DNA of 64,000 bases, from the NCBI GenBank assembly GCA_030789695.1, contig CM061134.1, positions 60,953,334-61,017,333 on the forward strand. The letters run 5' to 3'. The notes beneath the pieces were generated by a model. That model did not search any database. It saw only the letters and a program-made list of their open reading frames with translations, and was not told the DNA's origin. The position numbers and the translations under genes are program-made. Below are positions 32,320-44,157 of this stretch, piece after piece; the first letter of the stretch is position 1; every line of letters starts with the position of its first letter. The stretch comes from Scilla litardierei (taxonomy: Eukaryota > Streptophyta > Magnoliopsida > Asparagales > Asparagaceae).

Positions 32320-34515
32320 TTAATGTATGCTTGTGTCCTTCGGGCCCCAAATAGTGGATATCTTGGGAGTCCTATTCCTATTGGGAGCATGCACATGTGG
32401 TTGATTTCTACGTGATGCATGTGGCCTACGAGGAAGTGGCCTAGGGTATGCATGACGTGGATAAGCATACAGCACATGATGAAATGGTGGTGGCGACATA
32501 TGATATGGTGCATGATAGTAATCATTTATATAGTAATGATGTGGTTGAATATATGCATGTGGAGGAACACATACGTGAGTGTGTCTCACTTGGTGTGCAC
32601 GTGCTCGTGGACGTGGAGCATAGAAATCATCATACGTGTGATCATGTGGAGTAGGAGGTGTGTTCCTACGTGGCATAGTATTGGTGTACATAAATACATG
32701 ACCCTTCTTTGGAGTTCCACCTAAAATGAGTTTCTTTCCAAGAGGGGATGTGTACTTAGTGGAAGTACCATTGGTAGAAGAACAACCCATGGGGTGTTTA
32801 CTCCCACTAGTTGAGGCATCGGAAGTTGGCCTTACAAAGGTGGTGGAAGATTTGGATGAATTTTTCTTTTTATACCCCAAGCCAATACGATGATTGGCTG
32901 GAAGTAAATCATTTAGGATATTATCCAAATGGTCCTTGCCTTTATTGAATTTATCAATTCGGCCTAATGTGGACTCATACTTCTCGGTGAGAGAAAGTAT
33001 TGAAGTATCCAAAGTGGACACTTGAGTTGTGAGTACACAAACATGAGACTTGAGATTCTCATTCTCAATACTCAAAGTTGAGCTTCGAGAAATCAAATCC
33101 GCTATCTCGCGTTCATCCGAATTCTCAATGTGAACATGCTCAAGTTGAGATTTGAGATTTACAATCTCATTTTCCAAGCCTTCAACAACGGTGTCGTTAA
33201 TGATGATGATAGGCTTAGGTGAGGTTTGGAGACTAGTTAGCTCATCTTTAATCTTAGTATATCTAATTACCAATTTAGAATACTTAGACCAAATTTGTTC
33301 GTTAGCTAATCTAAGTTCATCCATAGATACCTCTTCGCCTTCATCCTCGCTTTCATCGGAAGAGGTCTCTTGATCATGTTCCTCTCTTACCATGAAGCAC
33401 ATGTGTGCTTGCTCCACTTGTGAATCATCCGACTCTCCACTTGAGGAGTCCTCTTCGGAGTCGGTGAATGTGCCGACAAGCCCTTTCTTGTACCCTTTCT
33501 TGTACTTTCGTGACTTGTCGAACTTTGGTGCCTTCCACTTCTCCCTTTGTTTGTTGAGAGGACAATCCGCCTTGATGTGTCCTAGCTTGTTGCATTTAAA
33601 ACACAAAAGAGCGGAGGCATTAGTCGAACTAAATTTTGATTTATTCTTGAAGTTACCATTTCGGAAGAATCGGTTGAGCTTCTTTGTCATAAGGGCAATG
33701 GATTCTATGTCCAACCCGTCTTCCGATTCTTCACCATCGGTAGATGTAGAAGGAGCGGCCTTGAAAGCAATGGCCTTTTTCTTTGGCTCTTCTTGCTTCA
33801 AGAACGACTTCATCTTGTCCTGCATCTTTATCTTACTGTCCTTCCGTACTTCATGCGACATTAAGGTACCCGTTAGTTGAACGACATTATATTTATTCAT
33901 ATCGTTACCTTCCTCGATAGCGTATGTACACTTTTCCCAACTCGAAGGAAGTCCGTCAATAATCTTCGCGACTTTCTCCTTTTGGGTATAGGTCTTCCTA
34001 AGAGCTTCCAACTCGTTGGTTATATCCACGAAGCGAGCATAGTACTCCTTCATACTTTCACCCTGTTCCATGTGAAATAACTCGAACTCTTTGTTAGCAA
34101 CAACGAGTTTAGAGTATTTTACCCTACTCGTTCCTTCGTGCAAGATGAGGAGTTGGTTCCAAATTTGATATGCACTCTTACAGGTGCATATCTTGTTGAA
34201 GTCTTCAGTCTCCAATGCACATTGTAAGGCATTCATTGCCTTGGCATTGTTCACCTCCGCGGCGACCTCTGCGGTAGTCCACTTCGTGAAGTCTTCTTCA
34301 TCGGGCTCGACATACTCCGTTAGCGTGGCTCTCCAAAGTGAAGTGCTCTGGAGGAAGGTTTCCATCCGGCATTTCCAGTACCCATAATTGGCACCGTTGA
34401 AGTGAGGAGGCCTAGTAGAGGAGTGTCCTTCCATCACTGAAGAAGCTCCTTCATGATTCTTGAAGGTGATGTAGTCGGAAGGTGGACGAACGGTCTTGTT
34501 GTCGTTGGTAGACAT
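32320..34515 (-). CDS. gag: copia B Gag with coiled-coil and His-rich extension
   Basis: An open frame of 731 aa from ATG 34513-34515, 13 bp from the PBS. The parts in order are: a copia Gag domain (FNGANYGYWKCRMETFL, YARFVDITNELEALR), a zinc knuckle CFKCNKLGHIKADC at about residues 305-318, a basic and then acidic linker, a coiled coil (about 400-540) ending FNKGKDHLDNIL, and a His/Tyr/Pro/Arg-rich stretch (about 625-715; e.g. IQPHHYYINDYYH). A large Gag with a coiled coil behind the knuckle fits Sireviruses. The upstream ATG within the LTR (34569) is not the likely start. This is the only uninterrupted structural gene among the nested elements. Confidence 0.85.
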   Translation of the reverse strand: MSTNDNKTVRPPSDYITFKNHEGASSVMEGHSSTRPPHFNGANYGYWKCRMETFLQSTSLWRATLTEYVEPDEEDFTKWTTAEVAAEVNNAKAMNALQCALETEDFNKICTCKSAYQIWNQLLILHEGTSRVKYSKLVVANKEFELFHMEQGESMKEYYARFVDITNELEALRKTYTQKEKVAKIIDGLPSSWEKCTYAIEEGNDMNKYNVVQLTGTLMSHEVRKDSKIKMQDKMKSFLKQEEPKKKAIAFKAAPSTSTDGEESEDGLDIESIALMTKKLNRFFRNGNFKNKSKFSSTNASALLCFKCNKLGHIKADCPLNKQREKWKAPKFDKSRKYKKGYKKGLVGTFTDSEEDSSSGESDDSQVEQAHMCFMVREEHDQETSSDESEDEGEEVSMDELRLANEQIWSKYSKLVIRYTKIKDELTSLQTSPKPIIIINDTVVEGLENEIVNLKSQLEHVHIENSDEREIADLISRSSTLSIENENLKSHVCVLTTQVSTLDTSILSLTEKYESTLGRIDKFNKGKDHLDNILNDLLPANHRIGLGYKKKNSSKSSTTFVRPTSDASTSGSKHPMGCSSTNGTSTKYTSPLGKKLILGGTPKKGHVFMYTNTMPRRNTPPTPHDHTYDDFYAPRPRARAHQVRHTHVCVPPHAYIQPHHYYINDYYHAPYHMSPPPFHHVLYAYPRHAYPRPLPRRPHASRRNQPHVHAPNRNRTPKISTIWGPKDTSIH

Positions 34516-34527
34516 AGCTATGAACTT

Positions 34528-34540
34528 GGCTCTGATACCA
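34528..34540 (-). other. Primer binding site of copia B (tRNA-iMet)
   Basis: TGGTATCAGAGCC on the - strand, 2 bp inside the 5' LTR, identical to that of copia A. Confidence 0.92.
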
Positions 34541-34542
34541 AA

Positions 34543-35614
34543 TGTAATGCCCTGATAGCTACTGCACAAGTACTAGAGGGGGGGGGGGTGAATAGTACTT
34601 TAAAATAATCAAGAGTATAATTCCTAATTATTGTGCAAACACAACCAACAATGCGGAATGAAAATTGACAACAAGAATTAAGCAATGCAAACAGGCGATT
34701 TAATGGGTTCGGATCCACCCAAGTCTTCCTGACTTGTTCCCGGTGATCCTACGTCCCAGACCCGGATCCCCTCCGGCTACTTGAGCTAGAATCCTCTAAC
34801 TCAAGTTTGCACTATGAAATTCTTGTAGAAACTACTACAAGATAAAATCATACAAAGATCGAAATGTGACTCCCACAAACCGGGATCACGATCTTCTCTC
34901 ACAAACTGAGAGATAACCTCAAATATCAAATGAGATGAAATAATAAAACACTGACCACAAAACCCTATGCCTTGAGAAATACTTACTGATTTAGGGCAAG
35001 AAGGGATTTTGAGGAAGAAGATGGCTAGGGTGAAGTTGGTGACATGGATTCAAGCTCTTAGCTTGAGTAGCTCACAATGAATGAGAATCTCTCTTGAGCA
35101 ATTAGTGCTCAAAGAGTAAGGGAGAGATTCTAGTGAAGTGAGAGAGCTTAGAAATGAGAATGAATGCTCTTCTCTTTGATTCTCTAAGTCTCAATAATGG
35201 CGGCCTTGAATGCAAGCTTGAAGCTCATCAAGTTTATATAAGAGAGAGAGAAGAGTTCAGCAAAAATCGTGGCATTAAATGCCCAACGGATCTATTTCTG
35301 AAGCTGCTTAATCGGTCTAAGAAGGATCACCGATCGATTAGTTTTGCAACTAGTCGGTCGGTGAACCTTCTTGGACAGACTAGACGGTTGGCAGCAAAGA
35401 TAGTGAAATCAAGAGATAAAAATAGTCGGTCTAAGAAGAAGCACCGACCGACTAGTTTGACAACTAGTCGGTCGGTGAACCTTCTTGGACCGACTAATTG
35501 ATCAACAGTAAGTAAGCTGAATTTCACAAGGAAAACTAGTCGGTCTGAGAAGAGACACCAACCGACTAGTTTGACAACTAGTCGGTCGATGATTCTTCGT
35601 TGACCGACTAACTT
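34543..35614 (-). repeat. 5' LTR of copia B, first part
   Basis: Matches the left part of 24284-25919, but lacks about 45 bp near 35018 (caccaaaccctagctcc block). The TATA-like sequence is at 35233-35240 and palindromic pairs start near 35310. The LTR is cut at 35614 by copia C, and the remainder is at 58989-59497. Confidence 0.92.
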
Positions 35615-36968
35615 TGTATGGATCAATACACTAGGGGGGTGAATAGTGTATTTAATAAAAATGTTGCAAATAAAACGTTACTAATATTTGCAAAGATGAC
35701 AGAGAAATATAATGACAAGTACTGGAAAATAAATCAATCGCAAACACAGAGATTTATCCTGGTTCGGATCCTTGTGATCCTACTCCAGTCCTCTACTCCC
35801 AGTAGAGATTTTCCACTATCAACACTTGCAAAACCGCAAGGCAACAACTTTACAAAAATGGCGACACTCCCCGTGTCCCAAACTTTGTACAATCTCAATA
35901 ACTAGAGATTCAAACCTGTAAAAGAAATAATGAAATAACAAACACCTATAGCCTTGTAATCAATATGAATTCAAAGGTCGGTGTTTAGAGGAGAGACTTC
36001 AATGTTTCCAGATATGAAATGGTGAAACACAATTGAAGTTCTTCCGTTCTTAATGAAGAGAGAAATCTATCGATTACTTCTTACAAATAAGAATTGAACA
36101 ACTTTCCCAAGAGTGTTGAAATCCAAGTTCTTCCGTTCTTAAACGAAGAGAGAAATCTATCGATTTCTTCTTGCAAATAAGAAAAGAACAACTAATGGCA
36201 AAGTGCTTAAGAACTTAATTTCAACTTAATCAAAAATGTGAGAGAGAGAGAGAAAGAGAAAAGTTGTGAATAAAGCGTGAGGGTATGGCCTTGTATTTAT
36301 AGGCTTTGAAAACGGTTGTAAAGACAATGGCTAGTAACTACCAAGGCAATGGCAAGAAACCAACTTAATAGGATAAAATGAAATTAGCAAGCTAAATGAC
36401 TAATTAGATTGCTAATTTGGAAATGATTGGGTTTTGAGAGTAACGGCAAGAAACTAACTTAATGGGTTAAAAAATAATTTAGAAGACTAAAAAGAAATTA
36501 GCAGGCTTAAAAATCTATCAGGCTGCTAATTTTGAAATGATTGGATTTGTTGTGATTGTTGGAGTACAACCCGTAATGAATGAACAAAAATATCTTTCAA
36601 TCAATGATTGTCAAAATTAGCAGCCAATAAATTGGATGGCTAAATTTTGAAGAGGAAATGTTTGAGATATGAGTAATAGGCATTGAAGAGTGAAATGACC
36701 TATGAAGCTAAGATAACTCATTAGATGGCTTTAACAATCTATGAAATATACAACAATTCTTCTTGATACATAAAGCCGTAGATATTGTATCTTGAGCAAT
36801 TAGCAGAAGATCCTTGTCGCATATATTCAAGCTTTGAGTTGTTGTTTGTCCAATGTTGTATACTGCATAAATGTTAGTATACCTGCATAGATAGAGTTGG
36901 TATAAAAATATGTTTGTCACATCAAAACTTGTATGGAGATAGAGATATGGAATTGTGAAATTCCAACA
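35615..36968 (-). repeat. 3' LTR of copia C
   Basis: 1354 bp with a TATA box TATAAATA at 36293-36302 (- strand), a GA run at about 36239-36257, and U3 repeats of AAATTAGCA / TGCTAATTT type in both orientations (36385-36640), an AT-rich counterpart of the palindromic U3 arrays in copia A/B. Confidence 0.93.
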
Positions 36969-36970
36969 TT

Positions 36971-36982
36971 CTCCCCCTTTTT
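36971..36982 (-). other. Polypurine tract of copia C
   Basis: AAAAAGGGGGAG on the - strand, two bases from the 3' LTR. Further GGGGGAG copies follow near 37015 and 37054. Confidence 0.85.
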
Positions 36983-37432
36983 GATGATGACAAACATTAA
37001 GATATATGAATGTTACTCCCCCTGAATAGTTGCCATAGGGTAAGTCGTAAGTTCTCCCCCTTTGTCATCCACAAAAAGTGAATGGGAAATTTAGCTGACT
37101 AAATGTGGGATATAACAGAAAAACGAAAAAGACTAACATCATGCAATCAAACAAGGACAGAACCAAAGGACTTATATTGGATACGAGCAAATACTGACAG
37201 AGATGTAATACAAGTTTATCAAGACAAACAAAAGCGAACCAAGTGACAAAGTGAACCAACCTAACATATTCAGCATACTAACAGAGTTTATCAAACAACA
37301 CCACAACAGAGCGACAGAGTCATCCAAATTAACAACGAAACAGCAAAACATCAAAATAACAAAACATCAAATTGAAAGTCTGCATCAAAACAGGAGAACA
37401 TCAGCAACGGAAACCATGGCAAACGAAAGTGA

Positions 37433-38627
37433 TCACGGACGGGAGGAAGATTCAGGTGCGCGGTCACGATGGGATGGCCAAGGAAAAGACTCGAAAGCAG
37501 TGAGAATCTGGCCTTGTGATATCTGCATGGCTTCCATCATGCGGTTATGCTGCTGCATGGTGGCATCATATGCACTTAAATGGGTCTGAATCCCAGTAAA
37601 GCCAGCATGCATCTCCTTCTGGAGATCCATAAGAGATTGATTGACAGAGGTTTTGAAATTCGCAAACTCAGATGCAAAGGTAGGACGGGCAGTGGATCTA
37701 TGAGAGAAGGCAGGCTTGTGAACAGTTAGCTTAACCGACTTGTAACGACCACGTTTCACACCATTTGTTGAACCGGGAGTGGATGATTCACAAGTTTCAT
37801 GATCGGTGGCAGGTTTGGCCGTAGGATGAGGACTTGGGGTGGTTTCGGTCTCAATGTCGACATCATCGTCGGATAGTTCGAGGTGCATGTTGTGGAGGGT
37901 AGTGTAGTTGAAAGAGACCGGATTATAACGTTCGATAGCATTCGCAGTGGTGATTTGAAAAGCTCAGATGATTTTAGTGATGAGACTTGGAAGGAAGAGG
38001 TATTTCTTAGGGCGTTTGACTACAGTTTCCATCAAAACATTACCCCACTGAACGGGTAACTTGCCCATGATTGCATACAAACAGCGTGCTACATTGGTGC
38101 TAATATAGTTCAAAGAACCAGTTTTGGGGACAAGATGGTAAATGATGAACTTAACAACCAAACGAGCAGCGGAAGAGAGATCGGAGGCCTGTTGATGTTT
38201 CGGATCAAAGTTAGGGGCTAGAAGTGCACGAATCTTAGGGTCTAAAAGGAATCGGGAAGAGGAAGTAGATGACCGACGGGTAGGTTGATTATGGTAGCAA
38301 GCATCTCACCGGAAACACGGATGGCATAGCCATTGACGATGGTTGATAAGGTGAGGACCCCATTGATGGTTGCCGAATCCAAGTTGGTGTAAAACTCGCG
38401 AACAAGGACGGGATAAAAGGGAACACGGTTGGTGAGTTCCATAGATTGACGAGACCCGCTCCTTCAAGGAAGTCGAATAGATTCAATAAAACAGGATCGT
38501 CGAATTTGATTGAACGCTCGGGGTAGATCTGAAAATCCGAGAGTCGATCAAACTTCAGTTCGGCCTCTGGAGTGCGAAATCGCTCTCCAAAAGAGAGAGG
38601 AACGAAGTCTAGGTAGGAGGGATCCAT
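37433..38627 (-). pseudogene. Extra ORF of copia C (Transposase_32-like, decayed)
   Basis: Four overlapping frame pieces form one gene in the sense of gag-pol. It starts MDPSYLDFVPLSFGERF (38627). It continues VREFYTNLDSATINGVLTLS with VSGEMLATIINLPVG, then KFIIYHLVPKTGSLNYIS..LYAIMGKLPV, and ends in an acidic and basic tail with a coiled-coil (QSLMDLQKEMHAGFTGIQTHL). The FYTNL..L..INLP pattern resembles the middle domain of the copia B extra ORF (FYANR..ILGQLLGV), so I place it in the same loose family. At least three frameshifts or stops have broken it. Confidence 0.68.
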
Positions 38628-38869
38628 GAGGAAGATGAGGGGCTCGGTTTGAAGATATGGATGAAAAAGAGATGGAATATCCTAGAAGAAGAACGGTAGG
38701 ATTTAAATAAGAAAAGATAAATACAAGCCATAGAGGGAACGGTTGCCGAAGTGTTTCCATGCTAAGTTGTAGAAACCGAACAATTTGAAAAACAAAACTG
38801 AAAGCACCGTTTGAAACAAACGGGTGGAAGAAACTGATAAAAGAAACTCGTGGGGAAGACAAACAGTTA

Positions 38870-39350
38870 TATATGAGAAGTCCCGAATTGGTATTAAAAA
38901 TAGGTTGCTAAAAATTAAAATTAGTCGGCTAAAAAATAGATTTGTGTAGAAGAAATTCGAAAATAATAATAAGAAAATCTAATTGATAGCCATTAAAAAT
39001 CGTGACAACCCATGCTAAAAATAGATATTTTGGAGAGGTAATAATGAGATGTTGTCATGTGTAAGAGTGAAGTGACATGGTGTAAGTGAAGTGATACTAA
39101 TTGATTGTACTTGAATGACCTTAATTGATGTGGTGTAAGAGAGTGATTGACATGTGTAAGAGATATTTTTTCATGTCATGACAAAAATTTAAGAGATGGG
39201 ATTAAGAAAAGTAGATTAGGTGAAGACTAATTAAAGTTGTATTAAATAATAATATAACATCCCTTATGTATTAGTGACTAATTTGTACATGAAAATTTCG
39301 GCTAAGTAAAATAAAAAAAATGAATACGAAAAAAGATATATATATATATA
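38870..39350 (-). other. Spacer between pol and extra ORF in copia C
   Basis: AT-rich, with a few GCTAAAAATT / AATTAG-type motifs (38905-38935) like those in the U3 of this element and a TA run at 39338-39350. No coding potential. Confidence 0.5.
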
Positions 39351-39351
39351 T

Positions 39352-42300
39352 CTAAAATTCAGATTCACTGATAATACCCAAGTCTCTTCTAAATTTAATA
39401 AAAGAGTCTTCTTCTAAGGGCTTGGTGAAAATATCAGCAAGCTGATTTTCAGTAGAAATGAACTTCAAAACAATATCACCCTTCTGAACATGATCATCTA
39501 AAAAATGATGACGAACATCAATATGTTTAGTGCGTGAATGATGAACTGGATTTTTAGAAAGATTAATAGCACTAGTGTTATCACACATAATAGGACATGT
39601 GGAACAATTAATGCCATAGTCTGATATGGTTTGTTTCATCCATAGTATTTGAGCACATGCTAACCCAGCGGTAATATATTCTGCCTCTGTGGTAGATAAT
39701 GAAACAGAATTTTGCTTTTTGCTAAACCATGAGACCAAAGCATATCCAAGAAAGTGACATGTACCACTAGTACTTTTTCGGTCTGATTTGCAACCAGCAA
39801 AATCTGCGTCACTATATGATAATAAATCATATGTGCTAGTTTTAGGATAAAACAATCCAAAATCAGAAGTATGTTTAACATATCTAATTATTCGTTTTAC
39901 AGCAGTAAGATGCGATATTTTAGGATCTGCTTGAAAACGTGCACACAAACAAACTGAAAACATAATATCTGGCCTACTAGCAGTAAGATAAAGTAGAGAG
40001 CCAATCATACCTCTATAAAGACGTTGATCAACACTCTTACCATTTAAATCTTTTTCTAGTGATGTAGATGTACTCATTGGAGTATGTTTATCTGCAGAAT
40101 TCTCTAAGCCAAAGCGCTTGATGAGTTCTTTGGAATATTTTGATTGATGGATGAAGATGCCTTCCTTTATTTGTTTGATTTGAAGTCCAAGGAAGTAGTT
40201 CACCCATTTGACTCATTTCAAATTCCTTCTGCATAATCTTAGAAAAATCTAAACAAAGAGATTCATTAGTAGAACCAAATATAATATCGTCAACATATAT
40301 TTGAATAATAATAATGTCAGATTTTATGTTTTTAATAAATAATGTTGAATCAATTTTTCCAATAGTATAACCAGAAGTTAAAAGATAACTTTTCAATCTT
40401 TCGTACCAAGCATGAGGTGCTTGTTTAAGACCATATAAAGCTTTCTTCAGTTTAAAAACATGATTTTCTAAATTTTCATGAATAAAACCAGGAGGTTGTT
40501 CAACATAAACTTCCTCCTTGAGAAAACCATTTAAAAAGCACTTTTGACATCCATTTGAAATAATTTAAAATCTTTAAAACATGCAAATGATAACAACATT
40601 CGAATAGACTCTAGACGTGCAACTAGTGCATAGGTTTTATCATAATCCATACCTTCTTCTTGATTATAACCTTGTGCAACCAATCATGCCTTGTTTCTTG
40701 TTACCTGACCAAATTCATCCAATTTATTTTTGAATACCCATTTGGTACCAATAATTGAATGATCTGGTGATCTGGGAACTAATTCCCAAACATCATTTCT
40801 CTGAAATTGATTGAGTTCTTCCTGTATATCCATGATCCAAGAATTGTCTTTGCATGCTTCAATGACGTTCTTAGGTTCAATGGTTGAAAGGAAAGCACAA
40901 TGCACCATTTTTTCAATTTAATGACGAGTTCTAACTCCATCTGTAATATCTCCAATGATTAACTCTGATGGATGATTTGGAACTTGTGCAAATGCCTTGG
41001 GAAGTTCTGTATTATCTGAAATAGACTCAACAGAATGTTTAGTAGCATCAATTTCATCAAGTTTGATATTATCTAAAGAATTGCATAAAGTTAATATATT
41101 CTCTTCATCATCAATGATGGGATAATTAGATGAGGGGTTCTCATCAAATGTGACATGTAGTGATTCTTCAACTGTTGAATTTCTTTTGTTATATACTCTT
41201 TAGGCTTTGCTACGTGTTGAGTATCCAACAAAAATACCTTCATCAGATTTGGAATCAAATTTGTCAAGAGAATCTTTAGTGTTACGAATGAAACATTTAC
41301 ATCCAAACACTTTAAAGTATGATACACGAGAAATGCGATTAAAGAATAATTCAAAACAAGTTTTATTAAGCAATGGCCTTACAAGAATTTTATTCATAAT
41401 GTAACAAGCAGTTGTGACAGCTTCTGCCCAAAAATATTTCCGTAAATTACTATCACAAAGCATTATTCTTGCACATTCTTGTAAAGTTCTATTTTTCCTT
41501 TCTACTACTCCATTCTGAGGAGGAGCACGAGGAAAGGAGAAATTGCGAGTAATGCCATTTTCATCACAAAACTGGGAGAAGGATTCATTCTCAAATTCTC
41601 CCCCATGATCACTACGAATAGTGATAATGTTAGAGGATTTGATCTTTTGTATCTTTCTACAAAATATTGAAAATTCTTGAAAGGCATTATTCTTATTATG
41701 TAAGAATATAACCCAAGTGTATCTTGAATAATCATCAACAATGACAAATGCATATCTACTTTTATTCAAAGAAGCTACTCTTGAAGGACCAAATAAATCC
41801 AAATGTAAGAGTTCTAATGGTCTCTTTGTTGAGATAACGTCCTTTGATTTAAAAGAAGATTTGTGCATTTTTCCTTGTTGACAAGCAGCGCAAAAATGTT
41901 TGTGTTTGAAAGAAATATTTGGCATTCCATTTACTAACTTGTGTTTTGAAATATGTGCTAGGGTTTTGAAATTAGTGTGTCCAAAACGTTTGTGCCATAA
42001 AAGTGTATTATCTGATGTAATCATCAAACAATGATTGTGTTTGGTAATAGACATGCATAAGATATAAATGTTATTCTTATGTTTACCATGGAATAAGATA
42101 GATGACATATCAGAATCATAAATGATGCAATCATTTTGTTCAAAAAAAATTTTGTAACCTTTATCGCATAACTGACTAATGGAAAGTAAATTATGTTTCA
42201 AACCGTCAACCAGTTGAACATTCTCAAAGATAGGCTGATTTGTATTACCAACTGTTCCAGTGCCTATGATTTTTCATTTCTTGTTGTCACCAAAGGTAAC

Positions 42301-42400
42301 TGTGCCTCCATTTTTATATATAGAGGTTGAAAGCAAGTTGACATTTCCTGTCATATGTTTTGAACACCCACTGTCCAAAATCCATTTTTCCTTTTTAGGT
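39352..42400 (-). pseudogene. pol: copia C pol (broken in several places)
   Basis: Protease ILDSGCSKHMTG has DSG at 42367-42375, with a TGA shortly after (near 42273). Integrase runs 42201-41200, with [33 protein letters not shown] and NGVVERKN, then a TAA. The RT part has a CGA-to-TGA stop at about 40683, a one-base loss after DVKSAF (near 40542), [11 protein letters not shown] near 40290 and a roughly 4-base loss near 40200. RNase H (from [16 protein letters not shown] to the end) is intact and ends GIISESEF at 39352. The sequence diverges clearly from copia A/B but keeps the same order. Confidence 0.92.
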
Positions 42401-42775
42401 ACATGAAAAATGAAACATTAAGCATTGGTACCCTTTGTTTGAGGGTCCTTGGGATTAGATTTTTGGAAGCCAAACCCAAGTGGAATTTGGCTTGCTAATA
42501 TAATCACTAGAATGTATGATAGAATGTATAAAATGAGAGATATAATCATTTCTATCTTTTAAACATGCATTCTTAGGAACCCATATACTAATTGTAGTAT
42601 GTTTCATACGAGATGATTTTGAAATGTTAGTAACATTTCTTTGTGAAAAAGAAGCAGGAATGTTTACTTTCTTTGTGTAAATAAATGCATGATTCTTCTT
42701 CTGTGGTTTAACAAAGGTTGTTTTTTCACTGGATGAGGATGTGCTACAAGACTTAGGTGTATTCTTATGAGAATA
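42401..42775 (-). other. Gag-protease linker of copia C
   Basis: Between the coiled-coil end of gag and the protease lies a Lys/Ser-rich stretch with stops. It has no His-rich segment, unlike copia A and B. It still encodes fragments similar to GFQKSNPKDPQTKGTNA before the protease. Confidence 0.5.
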
Positions 42776-44157
42776 TCATAGTCCTTGTCTATGATTTGCT
42801 GGATATTGAATTTTTAGCAAATCATCGAGATTAGTCTTTCCTTTGTTAAATTTATTAACACTGGAAGACATCTCATCATATTTCATCTTTAGTGATGAGA
42901 TATTTTTATCCATTTCGGATATTTGTGAATGTAGTGCTTGATTCTTAGTTTTGAGAAGTTCATTCTCTTTACTAAGATCTAAATCTTGAGAAGATGTATT
43001 CTCAATATGTATAGAATCAGGTGTATTGCTTTTAGAAGATAATTCTTGATATTTAATAAGAAGATCGTCATTATTCTGTTTCAAAGATTTATGTTGACTA
43101 TTTAAATTTTTGAAACGAGAATAGAGATCTTTCAATGCATCTAATAATTCTTCATTACTAAAAGTACTTACCTCATCTTCATTATCTTCTGCCATAAAGC
43201 ACATATTAGCACTTTCATCATGGTCATCTTCATCATCTGAAGATTCATCCCAAGTTGCTGCAAATGCTTTCTTCATCTTGTCAAACTTCCTTTCTCTTCT
43301 GGATTGATCGTTGTTGTTGGAAGTTTTGAACTTTGCTTTGAGAAGTGGACAATCTTTCTTCATATGTCCTGGCCTATTACAATTGAAGCAAAGAGAAGAA
43401 TCAGTATTTTTAGATTTATTATTATACTTACCTTTTTGAAAGAACTTTCTGAAGTTCTTGGCAAAGAATGCCATGTCATCATCTGAATCTTCATTATCTG
43501 ATGTTGTGTTGAAGGCGAGTACTTTCTTCTTTTGATCTGATTCCTCTTTTTCATCTTGTAATGTGACTTCATGTGTCATTAAGTTACCAATTAGATCTTC
43601 CATGGATAATGTGGAAAGATCATTGGCTTCCTCAATAGCAGTGATCTTTGGACGCCATTCTGGGAAGAACACTTTAAGAATCTTGCGTACCTGATAAAGA
43701 GAAGAGTAAAATTTTCCAAGAGCATTAAGAGAATTAATAATGTTAGTGAACCTGGTGTTCATTTCTCCAATCGTCTCTTTGTCTTGCATCTTGAACAACT
43801 CATATTTATGAACCAAAGAAGCAATCTTGGTTTCCTTTACTTTATTGGTTCCTTCATGAGTTACCTCGAGTATGTGCCAAATCTCCTTTGCACTTTTGGC
43901 CTGAGATACTCGATTAAACTTATGTTTATCCATGGCACAGAATAAAGCATTCATGGCCTTTGATTTGTTAGTCTTTGCAGCTTGGTCGTTAGCGGTCCAA
44001 TCAGCAACAAGAGTTGTTGGCTTTGAATATCATGTCTCTACGATGTCCCAAATCTCATAATGCATACTTTGGAGAGGAATCTCCATTCGTATTTTCCAAT
44101 ATGAGTAGTTAGAACCATCAAATAGAGGAGGACAAAATTGAGAGTGCCCTTCAGTAT
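42776..44157 (-). pseudogene. gag: copia C Gag, main part
   Basis: The frame resumes after the gypsy B insertion with EGHSQFCPPLFDGSNYSYWK. A TGA at about 44030 interrupts it. From 43954 a 392-aa open part contains the Gag core (IWHILEVTHEGTNKVKETK, RFTNIINSLNALGK), the knuckle CFNCNRPGHMKKDC (about 43349-43391), and a coiled coil ending FNKGKTNLDDLL. The start of the gene is at 57593 on the other side of gypsy B. Confidence 0.88.
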